Positions 27,477-36,851 of a DNA stretch of 64,000 nt are shown one piece after another. Position 1 is the stretch's first letter, and each line of letters starts with the position of its first letter. Under the pieces are notes generated by a model. The model searched no databases. It saw nothing but the letters and a program-made list of their open reading frames with translations, and was not told the DNA's origin. The DNA is from Oscillatoriaceae cyanobacterium M7585_C2015_266. GTDB lineage: Bacteria > Cyanobacteriota > Cyanobacteriia > Cyanobacteriales > Oscillatoriaceae. The stretch lies in NCBI GenBank assembly GCA_015295835.1, contig DVEG01000026.1, positions 124,001 through 188,000 on the forward strand. The letters run 5' to 3'. A program made the translations under genes and the position numbers.

Positions 27477-29237
27477 TTAAGCAGCTACTTGACCGTTGTT
27501 AGCCAAAGAAGCAAATACTTGTCGCATAGAAGCGAGCGCTTCTAACTGAAAATTCCTCGTTTCTTGAAGCTGATTGAGGCAGCGGCAAGTCTCTTCTAGC
27601 TTCTGACGTAAATCATTGAGACTATCTTGTAGTGGCTGGAGCATTTCCTGATAGACATTCACCTTGCCCCACAATTGTGCCGCCCTCCCTCGTTTTTCTT
27701 GCAGCGTCTGCTCTAGCTGAGCGAATTCCCTGCAGTTTGATTCGTGTTCTTGTACCTGGGATGCGAGTGCTGCCTCAGCTTGCTGGATATTTTGCTGCAT
27801 TTGCTCAATTTCCTGTTTCAGCTTTTGCAACTCTTCAATCGTCAGTTGCCGTTGCTCCTTCAGTTGGGCCAAAATCATTTCTATATTGACATAGCCTTCG
27901 GAAAGCATCTCCACCGGTTTACCCAGACGCCGTGCCAAAACAGCTTGGTGCTGGAAGAGTATTTCTTTTCTTTCTCTGAGATTGCGCAACTGACCGACAA
28001 TAGTTTCATTGAGCATTTGGTAGCGATCGCCTTCTTCTGCCAGTTCCCTCTCCAAATTTTGGCGCTCTGCTGCGCTTACCTGATTAAGTTTTGCCTGTAT
28101 TTCCTCAATCGTCTGGCGCTGCATTGCCAATTCTTCTTCCTGATCCTTGACAAAGCGCTGCATTTTTTCCAAATCTTGAGAAAGTTGCTGTACTAGCCCT
28201 TGCAACTCCTCCACAGGCATTCTTTCCAGCGCCTCAATATCCACCTTTGCAGTTGTGCTATTTTTATCGAGGGATTCAGCCAACCGGGTGAGTTGCTGAT
28301 ATATTTCCTCTTGTTTGTTTAGTTTCAGGGTGAGAACCTGCGAATATTCCTGACGCAGCTTGAGAGTATTTTGTAGTACTAACAAATCCGAACGCCTCTG
28401 CTCTATGGAAGCACGAACTTCCTGCAAACAGCGATCGCGATTATAGACATCTTCATTAATACGCTCAACTTCTGCCTGTAACTGCTCCGCCTCCTGACGC
28501 TGCTGCTGCAACTGCTGCCAGCGTTCATTCAAAGCCAACTGCTGCCCTTCAAGCTTCTCAAAAGCTTGATTGAGATACTCCTGCACCGAATCCGTTGATA
28601 CCACTGTTCCCGACAGGCGCTCAAGCAATTCCTGAACATACCTAAACTGCTCATCATTGAATACTTTCCCCGATAATTTTTGCAACTGCGCCTGCTGCTC
28701 CTCCAGACGTCGCATCTCCCCCCGCAGGTGTTCCCAGGCTCCATCCAACTCCTGGCGATTACGCTGTACCTCTTCCGAAAGACGATTCACCTCTTCCCTT
28801 GCCGCTTCAATTTCTTGGCGCTGTGCTTCCAGCCGCTCAAATTCTCCCTCCATTTCCCGCAGTTGTTCTTCAAGAGCCTGCAACTCCATTTCCCGGCGAT
28901 TCAGCTCTTGACTTTGAAACGTCAGCGACTGCTTCCACTGTTCGATTTCTTCCTCCTGAGTTTTGAACTTTTCCTGCTGGCGGGAGAAATTCTGCAAAAT
29001 GCTTACCAACTGACGAGCCGCCTCATAAGGAGCACGCTGTATCTGCTTGCTGGCATTAAGTTCTACCAGCACTAGGGTTCCTTCATTAAACTTATTTGCC
29101 TCATCTGCCGGGATTATTTCTTCGCTCACAGCAGTCCAATTTTGTTCACCTCGCTGACATGCCAGCAGTTTTAGCTGCGCCTTGCTACCGCCAAACACTC
29201 CGCCCTTTTGTATTTGTACTTCCGCTAGATACAGCAC
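27477..29237 (-). CDS. hmpF: HmpF, coiled-coil pilus motility/taxis protein
   Basis: 586 residues starting at a GTG. A globular N terminus (about 1-75, MLYLAEVQIQKGGVFGGSKA) is followed by nearly 500 residues of heptad-type coiled coil with very high Q, E, L and R. In Nostoc punctiforme HmpF is a cytoplasmic coiled-coil protein essential for type IV pilus-driven gliding that localises to pilus sites at cell junctions; that gene is divergent from hmpA. The same divergent layout exists here, with 970 bases between. A 5-base GCGGG/CCCGC hairpin is found 40-60 bases upstream of the start (29280-29296). Confidence 0.92.
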   Translation of the reverse strand: MLYLAEVQIQKGGVFGGSKAQLKLLACQRGEQNWTAVSEEIIPADEANKFNEGTLVLVELNASKQIQRAPYEAARQLVSILQNFSRQQEKFKTQEEEIEQWKQSLTFQSQELNRREMELQALEEQLREMEGEFERLEAQRQEIEAAREEVNRLSEEVQRNRQELDGAWEHLRGEMRRLEEQQAQLQKLSGKVFNDEQFRYVQELLERLSGTVVSTDSVQEYLNQAFEKLEGQQLALNERWQQLQQQRQEAEQLQAEVERINEDVYNRDRCLQEVRASIEQRRSDLLVLQNTLKLRQEYSQVLTLKLNKQEEIYQQLTRLAESLDKNSTTAKVDIEALERMPVEELQGLVQQLSQDLEKMQRFVKDQEEELAMQRQTIEEIQAKLNQVSAAERQNLERELAEEGDRYQMLNETIVGQLRNLRERKEILFQHQAVLARRLGKPVEMLSEGYVNIEMILAQLKEQRQLTIEELQKLKQEIEQMQQNIQQAEAALASQVQEHESNCREFAQLEQTLQEKRGRAAQLWGKVNVYQEMLQPLQDSLNDLRQKLEETCRCLNQLQETRNFQLEALASMRQVFASLANNGQVAA

Positions 29238-30216
29238 GCCTCAAGTCCTCTCGATATCTCTATGCCCAACTTTTGGCTTGCGGGCCATAATCCCGCACTA
29301 GCACTAAATTTAATTTTGACGATTTAATCCACCCGATTATTCACAGTTTAGAAGCAGAAAGTCATTTCTAGAGCAAATACTATTAATCTTACCCATAACC
29401 TGGACGCGCTTTTGTTTCCCACTCTAGAGTTTCTCTTTCCAAAGCTCTGACCCTTTGGAGGGAGTACTCCCTACTGCCGATGGAGTGGGAACTGATAAGG
29501 CTAGACTTGCCTTTTGCTCCCAGTCTGGGAAACTCGGAAACATGACTTGTGCAGTTCCAGATTCTCGCGCCAGCAAAAGTTAGGGAATTTTTACTTTCTG
29601 ATTCAAAAAGTCATATCGACAAAGGATATTTTAGAGTAACCATGGCTATTTTCAAAATAACTAAAAACCATCGGGAATTTCCCTTGGCCCAATTACTCGG
29701 ACAGGGAGTAGGATCATGCTTGCGGGAAAGACGGTAAGCCTGCTCACTCACCGTGGTTGCAAGCAACCTATGATTATTTTACCAGCCAACCGCAGCAGAC
29801 AAGGCAATTAACGCGACAAATACGACGTCACTAGCAAATCAGGCAATTATGCCTAAAGAGCAGCTGCGTGGCTCTCCCCACAGCTCTCTTCAAGCACAAA
29901 TGTATAGTACAATCGCTGAGCTTAGGGCCAAAAGAAGAGGGTGCTAGGGATTAAGTTATTTTATTTTCAGCTTGCCAATTAAAAATTAAACTAGAGAAAA
30001 AGTGATAATTTAAAAGCTTTAGGGATAAAGTGATGCACAAAAAAACCGCTGTCCCCCTTATCAGGTTCTTATTTTTGTGCCAGCAAAGGATTTGTTTACT
30101 ATCAAGATTGCTACCTCGGCAGAAAAATTTGGGAATCCTAACATAGATAGGTGGGGCATCAACAAACAGCAAACTCGGCCAGAGTCAAACGGTTATAAGG
30201 AGAGCCTTTGAGCGGC
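29238..30216. other. hmpF-hmpA divergent intergenic region with RNA-like structure
   Basis: About 970 bases. No convincing gene; a 62-codon frame at 29549-29737 looks non-coding. The notable parts are the branched inverted-repeat set at 29416-29530, an AGGGAGTACTCCCT palindrome at 29459, and a hairpin near 29280. The right part (29940-30200) is A+T-rich and ends in AAGGAGA in front of hmpA. Regulatory sites for both directions must lie here. Confidence 0.6.
29416..29530 (+). ncRNA. Candidate three-way-junction RNA upstream of hmpA
   Basis: TTCCCACTC (29416-29424) and GAGTGGGAA (29483-29491) form a perfect 9-base closing stem. Inside are TCCAAAG (29438-29444) with CTTTGGA (29453-29459) and the 14-base perfect palindrome AGGGAGTACTCCCT (29459-29472). 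A further TCCCA/TGGGA hairpin follows at 29518-29530. All three stems have no mismatch and nearly nest, which is more than expected by chance in this base composition. Class unknown. Confidence 0.45.
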
Positions 30217-31500
30217 ATGCAAGGAAATTTGACTGAAATAGATATCCGCAGCATACTGCAACTCATCGAGTTGGGACAGCGTACCGGCGAACTGTTCGTA
30301 GAAACCTACAGTTCACCCAACACTTCTGCATACCCCTGTAGCGATCGCCACCGCCACCGCCATCTTAGGGGACATGAGCAGTCTTGGTTTGTTTTCTTCT
30401 TCAACGGACAAATTATCTACGCCGCTGCCAACACCGATAGCAGCCTGCTGCGCCTGCGAGACTACCTCCGCCGCTACAAAGCAGATACTGCCCTAGACAA
30501 CATTGAAATTTCTTCGCTCGCCTCCACCAACGCTCCCGAATACGGCTACTTGTGGGCACTCCTGGAAAACCACGTCATCACCCCTGCCCAAGGGCGCAGC
30601 ATCATCTACAGCATGATTCACGAAACCTTATTCGACTTACTAAGCCTCCACCAAGGTTCATTTATATTTGAAACTGGCCCTGCTCTGGCACCGCAATTAA
30701 CTACCCTAGAAATAAGCCCCCTGATAACTAAAATCGTCAAACGCGTTCAGGAATGGAAACAATTTCACCCCCATATTCAGTCCCCCAATCAGTGCCCTAT
30801 CATTTCCGATTCAGCTCAGTTGCGCTCCACCCTGCCCGCTAATGTTTTCAATACTCTCAACCGCTGGGCTGACGGCAAAACTTCCATTCGCCAGATGTCT
30901 CGCTATCTGAATCGCGATATTCTAACCGTGGCCAGGGCTATCTACCCTTATGTCCAACAGGGTTTAGTCCAATTATCCTATCCTGGTCACGAAACCGCAA
31001 CCCCATACAAATGGGAATTAGGACAAGCACTCGTTACTAAAATACCTCGCATTGTCTGTATTGACGATGAAGTAACCGTTCGTAAGTGGGTAGAGTACAT
31101 TCTCAATCAGTACGGTTATGAAGCTACTGCCATCAGCAACCCCCTCAAGGCTCTCAGTCTGGTATTTCAGCTCAAACCTGACTTAATCCTGTGCGACATT
31201 ACCATGCCCGAACTAGACGGGTATGAAATTTGCGCCATGCTCCGCCGCAGCACAGCTTTTCGTCAAACCCCGATTATTATGCTTACTGGTAAAGATGGTT
31301 TTATTGATCGCGTCAAAGCTCGTATGGTTGGAGCAACTGATTACTTGACAAAGCCTTTCGGAGAAAATGAATTATTGATGCTGATGGAAAAATATGTCGG
31401 GCCGGGATATCCAGAGCATCAAGTTGCTGATAGCAGTGGAAGCAATTTTCCCCCTGGCGACTCACAAGCTGAGCGCGGCGTCTCTCTTCCCGCTACTTAA
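30217..31500 (+). CDS. hmpA: HmpA, PatA-like regulator (DUF4388 + receiver)
   Basis: About 427 residues from ATG 30217; an in-frame TTG at 30208 sits closer to AAGGAGA, so the true start is uncertain by three codons. The N-terminal PATAN/DUF4388 domain begins MQGNLTEIDIRSILQLIELG, as in PatA. The C-terminal receiver starts RIVCIDDEVTVRKWV and has its phospho-acceptor in LILCDITMPELDGYE and the conserved Lys in YLTKPFGENE. PatA-type proteins act in pattern and pilus control; HmpA is the first gene of the hmp cluster. About 850 bases separate it from hmpB, so it is likely its own transcript. Confidence 0.88.
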   Translation: MQGNLTEIDIRSILQLIELGQRTGELFVETYSSPNTSAYPCSDRHRHRHLRGHEQSWFVFFFNGQIIYAAANTDSSLLRLRDYLRRYKADTALDNIEISSLASTNAPEYGYLWALLENHVITPAQGRSIIYSMIHETLFDLLSLHQGSFIFETGPALAPQLTTLEISPLITKIVKRVQEWKQFHPHIQSPNQCPIISDSAQLRSTLPANVFNTLNRWADGKTSIRQMSRYLNRDILTVARAIYPYVQQGLVQLSYPGHETATPYKWELGQALVTKIPRIVCIDDEVTVRKWVEYILNQYGYEATAISNPLKALSLVFQLKPDLILCDITMPELDGYEICAMLRRSTAFRQTPIIMLTGKDGFIDRVKARMVGATDYLTKPFGENELLMLMEKYVGPGYPEHQVADSSGSNFPPGDSQAERGVSLPAT

Positions 31501-32353
31501 ACTCTGGCGACAGAATTTGACAATAATAAGTCTTTATATCGTATTGTAATCATTCTAAGCAGTTCTCACAGTATAAAATATCATAACTTGCTGCTCCATT
31601 CGTTTTATTGTTTGTTTTTTAAAAATGTATTTTTACACGGATTTTATTTAATAGGAAATTTTCAAGCTAAAAATGCTGAAATAAATATCAAAAAAATAAT
31701 AAAAAATAAAAAAAGATAGACGTGAAAAAGCATGAAATAATTTACTGCCTTCATAAATATAATATTCTGTAAATTTAAAAAACAAAACTAGGCTTCATCC
31801 CCTCACTTCCAAATCCCGGCCACCCTGCCCTACCAGCCAAAACAATCTTAACCAATCTATAAGAGAAAAAGCGAGTAAAAGACAAAATCCAAGATGGCGA
31901 GCGAATATAGCTAACAAAAACGCCCTTTTGTACCAATCGAAGATAATGGAAGAGACATTTGAGCTGAATTCTTGGTAAGATACAAGCAAGATAGCTTTTT
32001 CTAGCCCATGACTCACAGGCACAAAATCAACCAAACTGCTGAATGTGTTAAAATACTTAAAAAATCACTTAAAACATACATATTTAGTTGCAAGCAATGC
32101 CTCAGAAGCAGCAAATGACACCAGCGCTGGATAGAAGGAAAGCCGATGGCGCTCATCTATAGTCTATAGAGGTGGCGCTACCGACTAAGCCTTGAGGGCG
32201 CATGCAGAGAAAACAGCCCTTTACAGGCTGGGTAGGCTAAAGAGAGGGGCGTATGCCTGAAAAAGCCGCATTTGAAGCTTCAAAGAGAGGCAAAATACAC
32301 AGAGCGTGGCTTTTTACCGTTAACATTTTGAGTCGGCAAGTAGGTAGGAAGTT
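31501..32353. other. Intergenic region hmpA-hmpB, 853 bases
   Basis: 31501-31790 is extremely A+T-rich with poly-A runs. A 79-codon leftward frame at 31795-32034 shows no family character and I do not accept it as a gene. 32100-32353 is G+C-richer and is a likely hmpB leader. It has GCGC-CTATAG-CTATAG-GCGC pairing near 32150-32178, GGC/GCC hairpins, and a perfect 14-base palindrome at 32271. Confidence 0.5.
32271..32284. promoter_or_regulatory. Perfect 14-base palindrome upstream of hmpB
   Basis: TTTGAAGCTTCAAA, centred about 76 bases before the hmpB start. Good candidate for a dimeric regulator site or an RNA hairpin. The palindrome upstream of nrtA/ftsH (TGTAAGCTTACA) shares the AAGCTT centre. 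Confidence 0.4.
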
Positions 32354-32719
32354 ATGAGTACAGTTCTGGTTGTGGAAGACAGCGTTACTCAACGGGAAAT
32401 GATCTCAAACCTCTTAAAGGGGAGTGGACTAAACGTTACCGTGGCCAGTGATGGCGTTGAAGCATTAGAAAGGATACAGGATAGCTGCCCCGATTTAGTA
32501 GTGCTAGATATTGTCATGCCTAGGATGAATGGCTATGAAGTATGCCGGCGGCTGAAAGCTGATCCGAAAACGCAAAACGTGCCGATCGTAATGTGTTCCT
32601 CCAAAGGAGAAGAGTTTGATCGCTACTGGGGGATGAAGCAAGGAGCAGATGCCTATATTGCTAAACCTTTTCAACCAACCGAACTGGTGGGGACAGTTAA
32701 ACAACTACTGCGAGGATAG
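32354..32719 (+). CDS. hmpB: HmpB, CheY-type single-domain response regulator
   Basis: 121 residues made only of a receiver domain: acidic pair in VLVVEDSVTQ (E8-D9), phospho-acceptor D52 in LVVLDIVMPRMNGYE, T/S in IVMCSSKG, Lys in YIAKPFQP. This fits PilH/CheY-like output of the pilus chemosensory pathway. AGGAAG lies before the ATG. hmpC follows after about 135 bases. Confidence 0.92.
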   Translation: MSTVLVVEDSVTQREMISNLLKGSGLNVTVASDGVEALERIQDSCPDLVVLDIVMPRMNGYEVCRRLKADPKTQNVPIVMCSSKGEEFDRYWGMKQGADAYIAKPFQPTELVGTVKQLLRG

Positions 32720-32854
32720 AAGGTTTTTATAGGAAGGAAAAAAGAGAATCAAAGCTCACTTTTACTCACTTAAAAAAAAGTAACTCTCACTTGACAGGAG
32801 AAAGTTAGGCGCAACTTTCGATTTAGGTTTTCAACAGAAGGGAGAAGTACCGCA

Positions 32855-33385
32855 ATGGTAGGCAATCCGGATTTCTTAACCGGTGCAAGTATAGATCAAG
32901 CTGCTGAATTTCAAGAGCTAGAAAGTCCGGAAGGCGAATTGCATTTGCGATTTTACGTTCCTTCCGGCAACGAGTTTGCCTTGCCAGCGATAGGAATTAG
33001 GGAAGTGATTGCTCCGTCACCGGATAGAATTACCCCAATTCCGAATGTATCTCCCTTGCTTTTGGGAACCCTAAATGTACGTGGGAGAGTGATATGGGTA
33101 GCAGATCTCGGTCAGTTTCTGGGGGATACGATTGCCTTGAACACCGATCGCCCAGAGCTGCCCGTGATTGCGGTAGAAGATCAAGACACTATACTAGGAT
33201 TAGCCGTAGACCGAATTGTCGGAATGGACTGGCTGGATGTAGAGCAAATAAAGATGCCAACTAATGTGCCAGATAGTATGGCACCATTTCTGCGGGGTGA
33301 ATGGGTGTTAGGTGAAAAAGGCGATCGATATCTGCGACTCCTAGATCAGGTGGCAATTCTGCGCTCGGCGCGCTGGGCGGCATAA
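32855..33385 (+). CDS. hmpC: HmpC, CheW-type adaptor
   Basis: 176 residues, single CheW domain: FALPAIGIREVIAPSPDRIT, then LLLGTLNVRGRVIWVADLGQ and the C-terminal strand of the beta barrel. It should link the receptor HmpD to the kinase HmpE (PilI-like). Preceded by GGGAGAAG. An S-like repeat of direct character lies between hmpC and hmpD (TTTTAGATTTGAGATTTGAGA, 33389 on). Confidence 0.92.
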   Translation: MVGNPDFLTGASIDQAAEFQELESPEGELHLRFYVPSGNEFALPAIGIREVIAPSPDRITPIPNVSPLLLGTLNVRGRVIWVADLGQFLGDTIALNTDRPELPVIAVEDQDTILGLAVDRIVGMDWLDVEQIKMPTNVPDSMAPFLRGEWVLGEKGDRYLRLLDQVAILRSARWAA

Positions 33386-33482
33386 AAATTTTAGATTTGA
33401 GATTTGAGATGGGAGATTTCAGAGGTAATCTGAAATCTTTACATCTAAAATCAAAAATCCAAAAAAGGGCAGGGGGAGGCAA

Positions 33483-36400
33483 ATGGCAACAAGTGCGGAC
33501 TATGCAAGAGATTACGAACGGGCCCAAGTGGCCTACATGGAGCAAAACTACGAGGAAGCAGCAGTCATCATCGTTCAGTTAGTAGAACAGTTTCCTGAAG
33601 AGCCAAGCGCCCGTCTTCTATGCGGGCACATTTATTGCGGGCTGCAGCAATATGAAGTAGCAAAACAACAGTACGAGGCGGTGCTGAGTCTTACCTCCGA
33701 GCCGGAATACGTAGAATTAGCTAATAACGGGCTAGCTTACGTCGCACAATTCCTAGAGGCAGGCGCTTTTGTTAGTGAAGAAGTTTTTGAAGAAGAAGCA
33801 GACGCCAACGGAGAAAACAGCGTTCAGGAAAACGACTTGTTTGCAGAAGAAGCAGCACCGCCCTGGCAAGAGCTGGAATCCCTAAATGCAGATGAAAATT
33901 TTGAGCTAGAAAGTATTGAGCAGGAAAGTGCAGACAGTGTCTCTTTTGCAGCAATAAGTTCCGATGATCCGTTTGCTAATCCGTTTGTTACTACCTCAGA
34001 AGCACCGACAAGCAATTCCCCCGCAGCCACAAGCGAGCAAGAAGTCAGCGACAATGTAAGTGATTTGTTTCAAGATCCATTTGCCCTGGATGAAAACCTG
34101 GAAACAGATTATAAAGAATCAAGCTGGGATGAACAGCAGTCTTTAGATGAAGGTGTAGACTTTTTCAGCGGCGATGAAATGCCCGACTTGCAACTCGAAA
34201 CTCAGTCATCGGCGCAGGAATTTTCACCCTTCGGGGCAGAAAACGATTTCGATGCTGTCGGTTTATCAATGCAGCTCGATTTTGAGGAAGGGTTTTCGCC
34301 ATTTGAAATGCCCGCAGCAGCATCCGAACAGCAGCCTAACACAAGCAACACAGATACAGGAAAAACAAATGTAGACACTTTTTTAGAAAGCGAGGCACCG
34401 ACAGAACCCCTGCCGCATTCAGGGCAACACCTTGGGGAATTACCTTTACCCTCCTCGAATAGAAGCGAGCGCAGTGAGTATACGCCACGAGAGAGTGTAA
34501 GTCGGCAAAATCGCACGGGCAGCAGCTATCCGACGGCAGAAGATGCTACTCTGTTGATGCGCTCAGAAGATTTGGATATTGCTGCCGAAATAAAAAGCGG
34601 CGCCGAGCTTTATCAAGATATACCCACGGAAACTGGTGCTTATACAAGTAAAGATTTCTCCGGGCAGACTTTTGTAGCTAGCACTGAGCAGAATGGTCAA
34701 AAAAGCCTCGCAAGTAGTTCTAGCGATAGTTTCGATTTTGAAGCTTTTGACGATGCTTTCGGCTCTGAAGAAATATTCGGGGCGCCAGAACTCCTCGATG
34801 AGGTTGCCGCACCAGCAAATACCTCGAGCGATTCGTATGCTAATAGCGCTCGCCCAGCAGACATGACTGCAAAGGAAAGTTCCCACAGCGGCAGTGTCGA
34901 TTTTTTAGATGACTTTGAAGAATTTGACAGTTTTGATGATATCCCTGATTTCGACTTATCCGATGATTCCACAGGAGCAACCAGCCCGTCAACAGGATTC
35001 GGATTTGGCCCTGGCAGCCCCCGCTCCGGTAAAGACTCGGGCTTCAGTGATATGACTGACGGCTCGCTGATTCGAGATGACGAAATTTTTAATTATCCCG
35101 GCACTTCTGAAAAAGTTCCTACCTTCGCCCACGCCGATATCGGTTCGGTTGAGCCAATAGTAACTCAAGAACAAGGCTGGCTGGCTCCCTTTGAAAATGC
35201 TCCCCTGGCAACCAAACATCTTTGGACGGCAATGATGACGGGCGCAACAGCTGCGATCGCAGCCGCCGCTGTCAGCTACACCGCCGCAATTTATCCCATC
35301 CCACAACTCAAAAATGCCGCAATGGCAACCGCTGCCGGCTTGGCTAGTTTTGCAACGGCTTTCGGCATGGGGCAACTGATCACCCGTCAAATTAAACGCG
35401 CAACCGACGACTTGCAAACTCAATTTGATGCTGTCTCTCAAGGCAATCTTTCCGCACGAGCTACAATCTATACAGAAGATGAATTTGGCCACCTGGCCGC
35501 CAAGTTCAATCAGATGGCGCGGGTGATTTTTACAACTACTTCTGAAGCACAGCGCAAGGCAGAAGAACAAGAACAAGCAAAAGAAGATTTGCAACGACAA
35601 GTAATTCGGCTTCTCGATGATGTGGAAGGAGCAGCTCGCGGTGACTTGACGGTTCAAGCTGAAGTGACTGCTGATGTACTCGGCGCTGTTGCTGACTCGT
35701 TTAATTTGACAATTCAAAACCTCCGCGAAATCGTACTCCAGGTGAAAATGGCGGCGCGGCAGGTGAATAAGGGCGCCTCGGAAAGTGAATTGTTCGCCCG
35801 CAGCTTGTCTTCCGATGCTTTGCGGCAAGCTGAAGAACTGGCGGCTACTCTTAATTCTGTTCAGGTAATGACGGATACTATTCAGCGAGTAGCTGAAAGC
35901 GCACGAGAAGCTGAAGAAGTGGCCCGCTCAGCTTCGACTACGGCCTCTAAAGGCGGCGAGGCAGTAGAACAAACGGTGGCAGGAATTCTCCGAATTCGTG
36001 AAACTGTAGCAGAAACAACGCGAAAAGTTAAACGCTTGGCAGAGTCGTCTCAGGAAATTTCTAAAATTGTGGCATTGATTTCTCAAATTGCCTCCCGAAC
36101 AAACTTGCTGGCTCTCAACGCAAGTATTGAGGCAGCAAGAGCAGGAGAAGCGGGTCGCGGCTTTGCGATCGTTGCCGATGAAGTGCGTCAGTTGGCAGAT
36201 CGTTCGGCAAAAGCGCTGAAAGAAATCGAGCAAATCGTTATGCAAATTCAAAGCGAAACTGGCTCGGTTATGACAGCGATGGAAGAAGGCACTCAGCAAG
36301 TTATTGAAGGAACTAGATTGGCTGAACAAGCTAAGCGTGCTCTTCAAGAAATTATTCAGGTGTCGAATCGAATTGATGTTTTAGTGCGCTCAATTACTGC

Positions 36401-36590
36401 TGATACTGTTGAACAAACTGAAACCTCTCGCGCTGTTGCTAGCGTTATGCAATCGGTAGAATTGACGGCTCAAGAAACTTCTCAAGAAGCTCAACGCGTA
36501 TCGGCAGCTTTGCAAAGTTTGGTGGTCGTTGCACGTGACTTGCTAACTTCAGTAGAAAGATTCCGCGTTGAAACTCCAGAACGCCAATAA
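33483..36590 (+). CDS. hmpD: HmpD, PilJ-like methyl-accepting chemotaxis protein with long acidic N terminus
   Basis: 1035 residues. Residues about 12-90 look like two TPR-type helix pairs ([20 protein letters not shown]). From about 95 to 570 the chain is acidic, Ser/Asp/Glu/Phe-rich and probably disordered, with repeated 'DLF', 'DPFA', 'FDDI' statements. Two closely spaced membrane helices follow (about 580-628) with only a short loop, so there is no periplasmic sensor. HAMP comes next ([19 protein letters not shown]), then the signalling coiled coil with hairpin [20 protein letters not shown] (about 870-890). The cytoplasmic N-terminal half is the obvious place for signal input. Confidence 0.92.
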   Translation: MATSADYARDYERAQVAYMEQNYEEAAVIIVQLVEQFPEEPSARLLCGHIYCGLQQYEVAKQQYEAVLSLTSEPEYVELANNGLAYVAQFLEAGAFVSEEVFEEEADANGENSVQENDLFAEEAAPPWQELESLNADENFELESIEQESADSVSFAAISSDDPFANPFVTTSEAPTSNSPAATSEQEVSDNVSDLFQDPFALDENLETDYKESSWDEQQSLDEGVDFFSGDEMPDLQLETQSSAQEFSPFGAENDFDAVGLSMQLDFEEGFSPFEMPAAASEQQPNTSNTDTGKTNVDTFLESEAPTEPLPHSGQHLGELPLPSSNRSERSEYTPRESVSRQNRTGSSYPTAEDATLLMRSEDLDIAAEIKSGAELYQDIPTETGAYTSKDFSGQTFVASTEQNGQKSLASSSSDSFDFEAFDDAFGSEEIFGAPELLDEVAAPANTSSDSYANSARPADMTAKESSHSGSVDFLDDFEEFDSFDDIPDFDLSDDSTGATSPSTGFGFGPGSPRSGKDSGFSDMTDGSLIRDDEIFNYPGTSEKVPTFAHADIGSVEPIVTQEQGWLAPFENAPLATKHLWTAMMTGATAAIAAAAVSYTAAIYPIPQLKNAAMATAAGLASFATAFGMGQLITRQIKRATDDLQTQFDAVSQGNLSARATIYTEDEFGHLAAKFNQMARVIFTTTSEAQRKAEEQEQAKEDLQRQVIRLLDDVEGAARGDLTVQAEVTADVLGAVADSFNLTIQNLREIVLQVKMAARQVNKGASESELFARSLSSDALRQAEELAATLNSVQVMTDTIQRVAESAREAEEVARSASTTASKGGEAVEQTVAGILRIRETVAETTRKVKRLAESSQEISKIVALISQIASRTNLLALNASIEAARAGEAGRGFAIVADEVRQLADRSAKALKEIEQIVMQIQSETGSVMTAMEEGTQQVIEGTRLAEQAKRALQEIIQVSNRIDVLVRSITADTVEQTETSRAVASVMQSVELTAQETSQEAQRVSAALQSLVVVARDLLTSVERFRVETPERQ

Positions 36591-36851
36591 GTAAACAATT
36601 TTCAAACTTTTTTAAAAAGGAGGAATAGTAATTGATATGGTAGGCGAGAAATATAGAAATATTAAAATTAGCTATCAAATTTTATAAATGGATCTTATGG
36701 GAGCAGAAAAGTGCAGGTTTAATTTTAATTCATAAATAGCTGTCAGGAGGGAAGAAGTAGGTTGTAAAAAATAGGTGAAATAAAAAGAGGGAAAAGGGGT
36801 AAGATAAATTTAGAAAAGTTATATATATTTTTAAAAAGGTAAAAAAAGAAT

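Noticed and set aside
29549-29737. 62-codon frame between hmpF and hmpA
   Set aside because: No ribosome site or family character; within a structured spacer.
31795-32034. 79-codon leftward frame in the hmpA-hmpB spacer
   Set aside because: No family character, no ribosome site, and the region fits better as leader and spacer.
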